The notes under the pieces: generated by a model | Told to the model about the DNA's origin: nothing | Database searches by the model: none | The model's input: the letters and a program-made list of their open reading frames with translations, nothing else | Shown: one piece after another, positions 42,412 through 50,772 of the stretch | How positions within the stretch are numbered: the first letter of the stretch is position 1 | How the letters are laid out: each line of letters starts with the position of its first letter | Assembly (NCBI GenBank): GCA_022360055.1 | Contig: JAKSDO010000069.1 | Span: 1-64,000, forward strand | DNA from: Cytophagales bacterium | GTDB taxonomy: Bacteria > Bacteroidota > Bacteroidia > Cytophagales > Cyclobacteriaceae | Length of the DNA: 64,000 nt | Direction of reading: 5' to 3' | Made by a program: the position numbers and the translations under genes

Positions 42412-42867
42412 ATGCTCTGGGCACTACTGATCACACTACTTGTCTCCAAACTGAGCGGTGGGCCGGAAGAGATATTTTTAATCTCCGGTTTGGATAAGGA
42501 AATCAAATCGCACATCGCTGACAAAGAGCGCAGAAATGAGCTGCTGGCCATTTCAAAAGCGGCAAGGAAAGACATCAAATCATTTGGCGAAATCAGAAAA
42601 AATAAGATGAAGCACATGGACAAATCAGGCCTTTCCAAAGATGTATCTTCTGAACAATTATTTGAATTATACAATTCTTATCATGAGGAAAGATTAAAAA
42701 TGCAGGCGAAATTAATTGATAAGCGACTTGAAATTCAAAGACTGCTTACTGATATTGAATGGAAACATTTAATCGAAAATGCTGTTTTACCATCTGAAAA
42801 GTCAAGAAGAAAAAAAAGCGTACGAAAAGATAAAAAAGATCATTGGAGGTATCGAAGAGACCATTGA
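42412..42867 (+). CDS. hypothetical exported helical protein, first of two paralogous ORFs
   Basis: A 151-residue protein with a hydrophobic N-terminus (MLWALLITLLVSKLSGGPEE), so probably exported, then long amphipathic helices. The segment SKDVSSEQLFELYNSYHEER through DIEWKHLIENA resembles the Spy/CpxP-like helical hairpin style. Residues after ~130 (SRRKKSVRKDKKDHWRYRRD) are an odd very basic tail, encoded where the second frame already reads a better sequence. An A8 run at about 42810-42817 joins the two frames, so the native protein may be a fusion of this and the next ORF. Confidence 0.6.
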   Translation: MLWALLITLLVSKLSGGPEEIFLISGLDKEIKSHIADKERRNELLAISKAARKDIKSFGEIRKNKMKHMDKSGLSKDVSSEQLFELYNSYHEERLKMQAKLIDKRLEIQRLLTDIEWKHLIENAVLPSEKSRRKKSVRKDKKDHWRYRRDH

Positions 42868-43165
42868 TGAAAATATCGAAGACGAGCAAAAGCGCAAAAG
42901 TATCGTTGTCGGCTTGGAAAAATTCAATTCAACGCTACAAGAGTTTCTGGAAGAAACTCAGCATATGAATTTTGAAGATAATGAATTGATTCGAAGTAAA
43001 AGTGCCTCTAAAAATGAGCTGATGAGTTTGTACGGTCGACAAAACAATTTGAGGCTCAAAGGTACCCGGGAGTTTTTTGAGCTGCGAGACCGAGCCATGA
43101 AAAATACCGATGACAAACAGTGGAAACAAATTATCAAAAAGATAAATAGAATTACAAAATCTTAA
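42779..43165 (+). CDS. hypothetical helical protein, second paralogous ORF overlapping the first
   Basis: A 128-residue helical protein that overlaps the preceding gene by 89 bp in the +1 frame. It lacks a signal peptide if started at ATG 42779. Its C-terminal half (SKSASKNELMSLYGRQNNLR through TDDKQWKQIIKKI) aligns with the C-terminal half of the previous protein, so the two are paralogous repeats. The absence of a signal, and the A8 tract upstream of AYEKIKKIIGGIEETIDENI, favour it being the second half of one ~245-residue exported protein, through an indel, slippage or a sequencing error. Confidence 0.55.
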   Translation: MLFYHLKSQEEKKAYEKIKKIIGGIEETIDENIEDEQKRKSIVVGLEKFNSTLQEFLEETQHMNFEDNELIRSKSASKNELMSLYGRQNNLRLKGTREFFELRDRAMKNTDDKQWKQIIKKINRITKS

Positions 43166-43193
43166 AACGTCTAACATACCAACCCCACAAATC

Positions 43194-43874
43194 ATGAATA
43201 CAATACGTATCAAAACCATTTCCCTTTTTTTATTCACAGTGGCCTTCGGAATGTCTGCTTGTGATGATAAAGGCAATCAATTGGAACTTCTGACAAAAGA
43301 AAACACGGAACTAAGGGACAATTATCAAAAACAGCTCTTGGAAACGAGAATGTTTACCGAAGCGTCCGACAGCTTACAAACCGTAGCCCATAGCCTTTTG
43401 AAACAGATACAAAAAATGAAAGGAGATATGCCGGTCTACAATGCGAGTTCGGAAGACGAAAAAGCTATTGAAGAACTCGTGGGCAACCTCCATAAAGGCT
43501 GGACATCCATGCTGGAAAAAGATGATACGCGTGAATTATTGAAGTATTTTCTTTCCAAATACACCACCAGTTCCGTCAGAATCAATACCGAAAACATTCC
43601 ATCGGTACAAAGAAGTAATGATGCCAATTTTGTAGACCATTTAAATGAATTGATGCTGACTACCGATGTCTCACTTTCGTTTGGCCAAACCAAATTTTTA
43701 TATACGGAAGTAAAAGGCAACATTTTCGCAACAAGCTACAGAACAAGATTGAGGGTGTATCAAAACAATAAACAAACACATACGAGTTCGCTTATTACAC
43801 AACTTGCCGGAGAAAAAAAGGAAGACGGCTGGAAAGTAGGAAGCTACCACTGGGTAACTTTCAATTACGAATAA
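43194..43874 (+). CDS. hypothetical coiled-coil lipoprotein
   Basis: A 226-residue lipoprotein (SLFLFTVAFGMSACDD, Cys23). Residues ~27-80 are a coiled coil (QLELLTKENTELRDNYQKQL), and ~85-225 form a domain with an alpha-plus-beta, possibly NTF2-like, pattern (EELVGNLHKGWTSMLEKDDT, then SYRTRLRVYQNN and DGWKVGSYHWVTFNYE, where the last strand is typical of SnoaL-like folds). No function assigned. It is 28 bp after the paralogous ORF pair and co-directional. Confidence 0.6.
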   Translation: MNTIRIKTISLFLFTVAFGMSACDDKGNQLELLTKENTELRDNYQKQLLETRMFTEASDSLQTVAHSLLKQIQKMKGDMPVYNASSEDEKAIEELVGNLHKGWTSMLEKDDTRELLKYFLSKYTTSSVRINTENIPSVQRSNDANFVDHLNELMLTTDVSLSFGQTKFLYTEVKGNIFATSYRTRLRVYQNNKQTHTSSLITQLAGEKKEDGWKVGSYHWVTFNYE

Positions 43875-43971
43875 AATCCCTGAGCCGGGCGAGGAATTAA
43901 ATGCTTTTTTATAGTTTTCAGATTTATTCCCAATTTGCAGGCATTCTGCAAAAAGAACTAAACGATCACCA

Positions 43972-45051
43972 ATGAAAGATGACCCAAAACTTAATTCAAC
44001 ATTCCATTACGCCTTAGAGATCATCATCCGTCTGGGCTTTCTATTCCTGTTAATTGCATGGTGCTTTCAATTACTATATCCTTTTGCAGGAATAATCGTT
44101 TGGGCAGTTATTCTTGCAATTGCGACCGCGCCGATTTATGAGGCACTCAATTCAAAACTGGGAGATAAGCCAAAACTTTCTTCAACCCTAATAATCATTG
44201 CGGGTTTATCGTTAATTATAGTACCAAGCTGGCTGTTTTTGGATTCGATGTTTACCGGGATCGAAGCCATTAGTGAGGATTTAAGTAGTGATGCGTTTTC
44301 CATACCTCCCCCTCCTGAGAACGTGGCAGATTGGCCTTTGGTTGGAAAAAATGTTCATGGTATCTGGTCGATGGCGTCGACCAACCTTGAGGATGTAATC
44401 GTGAAATACAAAGATCAAATATTAAATATCGCAAGCTCATTATTTGAAGGTATTTTGAGTATAGGCGGGAGCATCATTCAATTTGTGATTTCTACGATAA
44501 TTGCTGGAATCTTGCTTGCTACAAAAGGCACGGATTATACCGCCAGAAAATTCTTTAGAAGGCTTGTCGGTAAGCGAGGAGACGAATTTACCGAAGCCAC
44601 TGAAGTGACCGTACGCAATGTAACCAAAGGGGTACTGGGAGTGGCTGTCATTCAGGCAGTCCTGGTAGGAATTGGATTTTTACTTGCTGGCGTTCCATAT
44701 GCTGGCCTGTGGGCTTTGCTGGTCATGATACTGGCCATACTTCAATTGCCTCCTTTAATCGTGATCCTGCCGGTGATTATTTATTTATTCTCAATGGAGT
44801 CTACGCTTACCGCAAGTCTATGGACGGTATATTTGCTTCTGGCGGGAGCTTCGGACAACCTGCTCAAACCATTGCTGCTGGGAAAAGGAGCACCGGTTCC
44901 GATGTTGGTCATTTTTCTGGGGGTAATTGGCGGTTTCATGCTTTCGGGATTTATAGGATTGTTTACTGGAGCCATAGCCATATCTTTGGGTTATAAACTA
45001 TTTCTCGCCTGGTTAAATGAAGGGGAGAATAAAGATGTTGCACGGCTTTGA
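43972..45051 (+). CDS. AI-2E / PerM family transporter
   Basis: A 359-residue inner-membrane protein with about eight transmembrane helices and a cytoplasmic or periplasmic domain (~95-150). The C-terminal half carries the PerM pattern: GVPYAGLWALLVMILAILQL, DNLLKPLLLGKGAPVPMLVI, GGFMLSGFIGLFTGAIAISL. Members export diverse small molecules (AI-2, alkali ions) and substrate cannot be told. It is followed 39 bp later by a beta-barrel gene, but an operon is not certain. Confidence 0.87.
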   Translation: MKDDPKLNSTFHYALEIIIRLGFLFLLIAWCFQLLYPFAGIIVWAVILAIATAPIYEALNSKLGDKPKLSSTLIIIAGLSLIIVPSWLFLDSMFTGIEAISEDLSSDAFSIPPPPENVADWPLVGKNVHGIWSMASTNLEDVIVKYKDQILNIASSLFEGILSIGGSIIQFVISTIIAGILLATKGTDYTARKFFRRLVGKRGDEFTEATEVTVRNVTKGVLGVAVIQAVLVGIGFLLAGVPYAGLWALLVMILAILQLPPLIVILPVIIYLFSMESTLTASLWTVYLLLAGASDNLLKPLLLGKGAPVPMLVIFLGVIGGFMLSGFIGLFTGAIAISLGYKLFLAWLNEGENKDVARL

Positions 45052-45090
45052 AAGTTACTATTTTTGAGTACTTAAAACCTTACAAATCAG

Positions 45091-45912
45091 TTGATAGAGA
45101 AAATTTCGGCGGTAATTATTCCCGATGTGAAGCACAGATATCATGTGCTCCCTATCCTATTATCCGGAATATTGATCTCTTTTTCCGGATTTGCACAGAA
45201 GAAATCTGAAAATCCGAGGAGAACGGATCCGTATCAGCTTATGTCTAAATATTACGAGGATGATTTTAACCCGTTCGCAAAAGGAAATTGGTATGTGGGT
45301 TTTGCATTTTCACTTCAGGATCAGAGGCTGCAAAACCAGTCCAGATTATTTGACAAAGTATTAGATGGTCAGGACCTCAATTACGACCTGACTTTTAGAG
45401 GCGGTTATTTTCTGAACAATTTTTTGATGGCAGGGGCAAATTTTATTTACTCCAGAGACAAATTTACAGGAACCGTCGTTCAGGAAAGCGACACCATCAT
45501 ACGCCAGAACATTACCGGTATTGGCACGATCGTTCCTTCATTAAAAACCTATTTCCCATTGACAAAAAACAATCGCCTGAGTTTCTTCAACGAACTGGGG
45601 TTGGGCGTTGGATTCGGCAAAACCGTTACGAGAGATACCAGAAACAAAGACGAAATAAACAAATCACACACGGATGAATTTGCGTTCACTGCAGGAATCA
45701 GTCCGGGAATTACTTTTTTCGCTATTGAGAATTTTGCGTTTGAAATTCAACTTAATAATCTCATTGGTTACAAATTGCAGGTTTCGAATAAAACAACCAA
45801 TGAAACCGAAGAATCCAAGATCACCACACACAACGTTAATTTTAATATCGACCTGCTCTCGTTAAATCTTGGATTAGCATATTATTTTGGAACAAAAAAG
45901 CGACGTAAATGA
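45091..45912 (+). CDS. outer-membrane beta-barrel protein
   Basis: A 273-residue exported barrel. No ATG exists near the 5' end: the frame can start at TTG 45091, or at GTG 45127, which gives a more normal signal peptide (MKHRYHVLPILLSGILISFS). The mature part has strands GNWYVGFAFSLQDQRLQNQS, RGGYFLNNFLMAGANFIYSR, RLSFFNELGLGVGFGKTVTR and the end SLNLGLAYYFGTKKRRK, consistent with a small outer-membrane barrel. Its stop overlaps the next start (ATGA, 45909-45912), so it is coupled with a PCMD lipoprotein. Confidence 0.7.
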   Translation: MIEKISAVIIPDVKHRYHVLPILLSGILISFSGFAQKKSENPRRTDPYQLMSKYYEDDFNPFAKGNWYVGFAFSLQDQRLQNQSRLFDKVLDGQDLNYDLTFRGGYFLNNFLMAGANFIYSRDKFTGTVVQESDTIIRQNITGIGTIVPSLKTYFPLTKNNRLSFFNELGLGVGFGKTVTRDTRNKDEINKSHTDEFAFTAGISPGITFFAIENFAFEIQLNNLIGYKLQVSNKTTNETEESKITTHNVNFNIDLLSLNLGLAYYFGTKKRRK

Positions 45913-46985
45913 AAAAAGTACTTCTTTACACAGCCATAATTCCGACGGTATTCTCGTGCATTCAAGAAGACTTCTTCGGCGCTTCCTCCTTCGGAGAAAT
46001 AAAATCGATTGAAGTCAGTAATCAGGCAAGTCAGGCAAAAATAAATTCCGGATCAAAAAATATTTCTATTGAAATTCCCGGAGGAGTGGATCTGACCGAT
46101 ATAAAAATAAAATCACTGACATTGTCTTCTTTCGCCAGTGCGGATAAACTGGCCGGAGATATTATCGATTTAACGGATTCAGCGCTAATCCGTGTTACTG
46201 CCGAGGATAAAGTGAGCATTACTCAATGGACAATCAAGGCGGAAGTCGCTTCGAATAATCCGCAGATTGCCAATAGCGACTTCAATTTATGGTACCAGAT
46301 GCCGGAAGGATATTACGAGCCTGGTGAAAGTGCTGAATCGACTGTTTGGGGAACCGGAAATCCGGGCACCAAATTACTTGGATTGTTCGCAACAACTCCG
46401 TTGGAAATTGAAGATGAAAATCGTGCGGCGCGAATGGAAACTCTTTACAATGGAGATCTGGCGGCAGGATTTGGCACACCTATTTCGGCAGCAACGATAT
46501 ATACGGGCAAATTTGATCTGGATAAAATCAATATTTCCGATCCACAGGCGGCAATAGATTTCGGAACTCCTTTCTCAGGACGACCCAAGAGCTTTAAAGT
46601 AAAGTACGCTTTCGTTCCTGGTGCGGAAAACAAGGATAAGCAAGGAAATCCCTTAACTTATAGGGACGCTTGCGACATTTATTTGTTGTTGGAGGTGAGA
46701 AATGATGCCGGCAACAAACGGCTTGCCACGGCTTGGTTTCGAAACGAAAATACAGTTGAGAATCTCACCGATTTAAATGTTCCACTTATTTATGGAGAAC
46801 TACCGGGAGATGCGCCTGAATATGCCAAGCCCCCGGACGGGCGGTATGTGCGGGCCGACTCTGCCGAATTCATTCTTCCTACGCATCTGATTTTTGTCGC
46901 CACTTCAAGTTTTGATGGTGCAAATTTTGCCGGTGCGGTAGGAAGCGCCTTGATCATTGATGATCTTGAGCTGATGTATGAATAA
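45909..46985 (+). CDS. PCMD domain lipoprotein
   Basis: A 358-residue lipoprotein (LLYTAIIPTVFSCIQE, Cys17). An Ig-like or DUF5018-like N-terminal part (~25-110: EIKSIEVSNQASQ, VTAEDKVSITQWTIKAEV) is followed by the PCMD (putative carbohydrate metabolism) domain: NSDFNLWYQMPEGYYEPGES, VWGTGNPGTKLLGLF, TIYTGKFDLD, then AFVPGAENKDKQGNPLTYRD and the end AVGSALIIDDLELMYE. PCMD proteins are cell-surface carbohydrate-binding candidates. It overlaps the preceding beta-barrel gene by four bases, suggesting a barrel-lipoprotein complex on the outer membrane. Confidence 0.85.
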   Translation: MKKVLLYTAIIPTVFSCIQEDFFGASSFGEIKSIEVSNQASQAKINSGSKNISIEIPGGVDLTDIKIKSLTLSSFASADKLAGDIIDLTDSALIRVTAEDKVSITQWTIKAEVASNNPQIANSDFNLWYQMPEGYYEPGESAESTVWGTGNPGTKLLGLFATTPLEIEDENRAARMETLYNGDLAAGFGTPISAATIYTGKFDLDKINISDPQAAIDFGTPFSGRPKSFKVKYAFVPGAENKDKQGNPLTYRDACDIYLLLEVRNDAGNKRLATAWFRNENTVENLTDLNVPLIYGELPGDAPEYAKPPDGRYVRADSAEFILPTHLIFVATSSFDGANFAGAVGSALIIDDLELMYE

Positions 46986-47047
46986 GCAATTTCGAGATTT
47001 TTTAATTATACTTACAAAAACTATTTCACAAAAAACCAAATAATACT

Positions 47048-47611
47048 ATGAATTGGAACGAGGCTTTAGACCGATTAAAAGCAGGAAATCAAAGATTTGT
47101 TCAGGATCGTCTTGAAGGAAAATTAAAAGATGCTGAAAGAAAACAATCCCTAACGGGCGGCCAAACACCATATGCAATTATATTGAGCTGCGCCGATAGC
47201 AGAATCGTCCCTGAACTGGCTTTTGACACGGGCCTGGGAGAAATATTTGTGGTTCGGGTAGCTGGAAATGTGGCAAACCCATCATCAATTGCAAGTATTG
47301 AATACGCAGTCGCTCACTTAGGCACAAAACTTATTGTGGTGATGGGGCACGAGAGCTGTGGCGCTGTTGCTGCGGCCGTCGCGGGTGGTGATAATGGAAA
47401 CAACCTCAATCATCTGTTGGGATTTATTGCGCCAGTTGTGGAAGCAAACCGGGAAGCAGAAATGACTGCGATCATTAAAGAAAATGCAAAATCATCAGCT
47501 GCCGGACTTATTGAAAATTCGACGATTATATCAAATGCTGTTGAAAACAACGGTGTTAAAATCATTTCAGCCTATTATAATTTGGAAAATGGAAAGGTGG
47601 ATTTTGAATAA
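47048..47611 (+). CDS. beta-class carbonic anhydrase
   Basis: A 187-residue beta-carbonic anhydrase that interconverts CO2 and bicarbonate. Zinc ligands are visible: Cys48 (LSCADSR, with the catalytic Asp50-Arg52 dyad), His101 and Cys104 in VVMGHESCGAV. The C-terminus (VKIISAYYNLENGKVDFE) is complete for the short Bacteroidota form. No signal peptide. It is only 12 bp upstream of a bestrophin gene, the most interesting aspect, since bestrophins conduct bicarbonate and chloride; the pair could supply or export bicarbonate. Confidence 0.93.
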   Translation: MNWNEALDRLKAGNQRFVQDRLEGKLKDAERKQSLTGGQTPYAIILSCADSRIVPELAFDTGLGEIFVVRVAGNVANPSSIASIEYAVAHLGTKLIVVMGHESCGAVAAAVAGGDNGNNLNHLLGFIAPVVEANREAEMTAIIKENAKSSAAGLIENSTIISNAVENNGVKIISAYYNLENGKVDFE

Positions 47612-47623
47612 ATCCTGAAAAGC

Positions 47624-48517
47624 GTGTATACCAACTACACTTTTTCGTTCAGAAGAACGCTCAAAGGACTTTGGTGGCTTTGGGTATTATCGATAATATA
47701 CGCTTATCTAATTTATTTTTTGTCGGCACAATTTACGATTAGCATTCCGGCTGCTATACCGGCTGTTTTGGGTACGGCAGTATCCTTACTGCTGGGCTTC
47801 AGGACAAATGCCGCCTATAATCGATGGTGGGAAGCCAGAAAAATCTGGGGGGCAATTGTTAATGATAGCAGAACGTTTGCTCGTCAGGTAAAAGGATTCA
47901 TCCCAAAAGAGTATCCGGATTACGAATTAGTAGTAAAAAGATTGGTAAATCTTCAGATAGCATTTGTCTATGCGTTGAGAAATTCGCTCCGGCAAACCGG
48001 AACAAAAGAAGATTATGAAATGTTTATGCTGAAAAACGATTTGGCATTGATGGATAAGCAAAGTAACAAAGCCAATGCAATTTTGGACATTCAGGAACGC
48101 GTCCTTTCAGAATTACATACTGAAAAAACTATTGATTCCATTCAGTTTGCGAACCTGGATAACACTTTAAAAAGTCTTTGCGATTCCATGGGAAAAAGCG
48201 AGCGCATCAAAAATACGGTCTTTCCAATACAGTACAGTTCGTTTACGCGTATGGCTATAATCATTTATGCGATCTTATTTCCATTTGGAGCAATCACACA
48301 AAAAGCCATCTCCATGGTGCTACTCACTTTTGTCGTGGTATTTTTTTTCCTGTTAATTGATGCCATTGGCACCTATTTAAAGGATCCGTTTGAAAACCGA
48401 AAATCGGATACACCCTTATCTGCCATTGCCAGAACAATTGAAATTAATCTTTTGGAAATGATTGGAGAAAACGATATTCCCAAAAAACCGGAAGCTGAAA
48501 AAGGGGTGTTGATGTAA
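47624..48517 (+). CDS. bestrophin family channel
   Basis: A 297-residue membrane protein of the bestrophin (RFP-TM) family. The start is GTG at 47624 (MYTNYTFSFRRTLKGLWWLW). Landmarks: SIPAAIPAVLGTAVSLLLGF near helix 2, the strongly conserved FRTNAAYNRWWEARKIWGAI (~65-84), then RQVKGFIPKEYPDY. The last TM part is LTFVVVFFFLLIDAIGTYLK, with DPFENRKSDTPLSAIARTIE after it. Bacterial members form pentameric ion channels; one crystallised homologue is Na+ selective, while plant and algal members carry chloride or bicarbonate. Its coupling to carbonic anhydrase favours bicarbonate. Confidence 0.85.
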   Translation: MYTNYTFSFRRTLKGLWWLWVLSIIYAYLIYFLSAQFTISIPAAIPAVLGTAVSLLLGFRTNAAYNRWWEARKIWGAIVNDSRTFARQVKGFIPKEYPDYELVVKRLVNLQIAFVYALRNSLRQTGTKEDYEMFMLKNDLALMDKQSNKANAILDIQERVLSELHTEKTIDSIQFANLDNTLKSLCDSMGKSERIKNTVFPIQYSSFTRMAIIIYAILFPFGAITQKAISMVLLTFVVVFFFLLIDAIGTYLKDPFENRKSDTPLSAIARTIEINLLEMIGENDIPKKPEAEKGVLM

Positions 48518-48677
48518 TTTTAGAAAACGCATTTTCTTCTTTAAGCATGAATCCATTGCTGCAATGAGGTGGCATCGGATACGAATAAATTCCATGATGT
48601 TTTCAATTAATGTTTTGCTTTCGTTTATTGGAGGATTCTAGGATTAAGAAGTACCTTTGATCAAAACTGAATTTGGT

Positions 48678-49601
48678 ATGAAAGTCTCTCTGATTGCTGC
48701 AATAATAGTATTTTTTTATTCTTGTTCTTCTTCCCAAAACAAATCACTTGATCCGATCCCGCTGAATGAATCCTGGAAAGAAAAAATATTCGAGCTGGCC
48801 CCCTCCCGTGCTTCCGCTCCGGTTTCCAAAAAGCATAAGGTGCTGCTTTTTTCATTATTTACCGGTTTTAATCATTGGGTAATCCCACACGCCGATGTAG
48901 TAATTTCGACTTTAGGAGAAAAAACAGGGGCATATGATGTCGTGAAAAGTACGGATATCGCCATGTTCGAACAGAAACAATTGAATAAATTCGACGCTAT
49001 TGTGCTCAACAACAACTGCTCCATTGGCCCAAAGAGGGATTTGTTTTATGATGCCTTAAGCGCTGATTCTGCCTTGAGTGAAGCGTATAAAATCCAAAAA
49101 GCTGCTGAATTGGAAGACAATCTGTTGGCATTTGTTAAAAATGGAGGAGGTTTGGCGGTATTGCACGGCGGTATCGTTATGCAAAATAATTCTGCGGAGG
49201 TAAGTGAAATGATCGGTGGAAGTTTTGATTACCACCCCCCTCAGCAAACCATAGAATTGAAGTTGGCTGATAAAGAACACCCTCTTACAAAGGCATTCGA
49301 GGGAACGTCATTCACTCACTTTGATGAGCCCTACTTTTTTAAAAACGCTTATGCTGAAAAGAACTTCAGGCCAATGTTGTTTATGGAAATCTCCAAGATT
49401 AAAAAAATGCGACATGAAACAGATGACAAAGTAAGTTACGTTTCATGGATCAAAAGATATGGCAAAGGCAGGGTATTCTATGTTTCACCTTCTCACAATG
49501 CGCAGAGCTATGAGGATGCTCGAATACTTCGTTATTATTTAAACGGAATGCAGTATGTTGTAGGTGATTTGAAGTGCGACGATACTCCTGTAGGGCAATA
49601 A
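48678..49601 (+). CDS. ThuA domain lipoprotein
   Basis: A 307-residue lipoprotein starting at ATG 48678 (MKVSLIAAIIVFFYSCSSSQ, Cys16). The ThuA fold (glutamine-amidotransferase-like) runs ~60-290: VLLFSLFTGFNHWVIPHADV, FDAIVLNNNCSIGP, FVKNGGGLAVLHGGIVMQNN, GGSFDYHPPQQT and RVFYVSPSHNAQSYEDARI. ThuA-like proteins in Bacteroidota are linked to trehalose or sugar metabolism, but secreted versions are mostly of unknown activity. A TTG start 7 codons upstream is possible but less likely. The gene stands alone. Confidence 0.83.
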   Translation: MKVSLIAAIIVFFYSCSSSQNKSLDPIPLNESWKEKIFELAPSRASAPVSKKHKVLLFSLFTGFNHWVIPHADVVISTLGEKTGAYDVVKSTDIAMFEQKQLNKFDAIVLNNNCSIGPKRDLFYDALSADSALSEAYKIQKAAELEDNLLAFVKNGGGLAVLHGGIVMQNNSAEVSEMIGGSFDYHPPQQTIELKLADKEHPLTKAFEGTSFTHFDEPYFFKNAYAEKNFRPMLFMEISKIKKMRHETDDKVSYVSWIKRYGKGRVFYVSPSHNAQSYEDARILRYYLNGMQYVVGDLKCDDTPVGQ

Positions 49602-50065
49602 AAACAGCGCATCACCTATGGTATCTTTGTGAAAATAGCCGATATCAACCAACAGGAAAGAAGTTCTGTAGAACTTGTGCGGGTGGGGAAAATCCAAAAT
49701 CAGCGCGGGATCAAGATGGCCCGCAGACCGCACCGGCCCACGGGTGTCTTGATTTTGATTTCGGAATCATTGATTTTTATTACCTGAGTTTCTTCCCAAG
49801 AAGGCTCAAAGCGTCTGAAAAGTTACTGCCAATAGTACATTTGACCTGTTTTTTCTGTTGAGAAATCTTCATTGCTCCCCGAAATAAAACCTGTTCATTA
49901 AGCTTATTTTAAAGATTGAGACATAAATTATGAATTTGTTAATAATTTGATAATAATGATAAACAGAGAAAAAAAAAATTTGTTTTTGTTGCAACATTCT
50001 CAAAAATATTCACGTATCTTTGCAATATAAGTTGATTAAAAACTCAAAAACAACAATGGTCAACT
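49602..50065. other. 464-bp intergenic region
   Basis: No assigned gene. The part 49600-49760 is more GC-rich and open in two frames (for example a plus-strand peptide with VKIADINQQERSSVELVRVG), perhaps a remnant, but no family was recognised. The right end is very AT-rich and contains the promoter described separately. Confidence 0.45.
49985..50022 (+). promoter_or_regulatory. Bacteroidetes-type promoter
   Basis: TATCTTTG at 50015-50022 matches the TAnnTTTG -7 box exactly. TTTG at 49985-49988 or TTG at 49989-49991 supplies the -33 box with 23-26 bp spacing. The gene starts 43 bp downstream at 50066. Confidence 0.7.
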
Positions 50066-50632
50066 ATGAAACAATTGACAAAAACAACACTGGTTGTGCT
50101 TGCAATAGTTGCAGGGACAACCGCCGGAGCGATTGCTCAGAAAAAGTTTGTCAGGCTGGATCCTGTCACCAAAGATCTATACAGGCTCACCTACATCAAT
50201 AAGGGCGAATGTCAGGTTAGAGTAGAAGTAATAGATGAAAGTGGGACAAAACTGTTTTCTGAGCGGATTAAGCAAAAGAAATCCTTTACAAAACCGTATA
50301 GTTTCCAAAACCTGAATCTGGGTGAATATTCATTTAAAGTAATTGATTCGGATGGTGAATATGTTACAAAGATCAAAAGGACCGAGGAAGTATATATGGT
50401 GGCTGACATCAAAAAAATAGAAGATGAAAAAGCCAAAATTACGGTAAGAGGAGAATTTATGGGACCCGTTTCCGTAAACATTTTCAACAGAAATGATGTG
50501 CTGATTTTTGATGATTACATAGATCAGGAAAAGGGATTTGAAAAAGTCTATGATCTGTCGAAAGTCAATGCCAAAGATTTGAGAATCGAGGTAGTTACAG
50601 AAAAGAAATTGCTGGCTACCGCAGAATTTTAA
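50066..50632 (+). CDS. hypothetical secreted beta-sandwich protein
   Basis: A 188-residue exported protein with signal peptide (MKQLTKTTLVVLAIVAGTTA, cleavage near AIAQ). The mature part reads as two similar beta-sandwich modules: KDLYRLTYINKGECQVRVEV through FSFKVID-like GEYSFKVIDSD (~30-95), and AKITVRGEFMGPVSVNIFNR through LRIEVVTEKKL (~115-185). No named family. A strong promoter and a strong terminator (50680) frame it as a single-gene unit, consistent with high expression of an envelope protein. Confidence 0.65.
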   Translation: MKQLTKTTLVVLAIVAGTTAGAIAQKKFVRLDPVTKDLYRLTYINKGECQVRVEVIDESGTKLFSERIKQKKSFTKPYSFQNLNLGEYSFKVIDSDGEYVTKIKRTEEVYMVADIKKIEDEKAKITVRGEFMGPVSVNIFNRNDVLIFDDYIDQEKGFEKVYDLSKVNAKDLRIEVVTEKKLLATAEF

Positions 50633-50679
50633 AAGAGAATTGTCTTAGTAGTTTTTTCATAATTTTGGGTGTTTAAGTG

Positions 50680-50713
50680 AATAAAGGCGGGCCGCTAAAA
50701 GCTCGCCTTTATT
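50680..50713 (+). terminator. intrinsic terminator
   Basis: 13-bp stem (AATAAAGGCGGGC with GCTCGCCTTTATT, one G-T pair) and an 8-nt loop, followed by a T-rich stretch, 48 bases after the stop of the 50066 gene. Being nearly symmetrical it may also serve the convergent SDR gene. Confidence 0.75.
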
Positions 50714-50772
50714 TTGTTATTGTTAAAAAAGTGCCAGAATAGATACTTTTTTAGAATTGAACCGATTCGATC

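Noticed and set aside
49574-49861. 95-codon plus-strand frame after the ThuA gene
   Set aside because: Cys- and Pro-rich, no recognisable fold, and overlapping alternative frames; treated as non-coding or an unassigned remnant.
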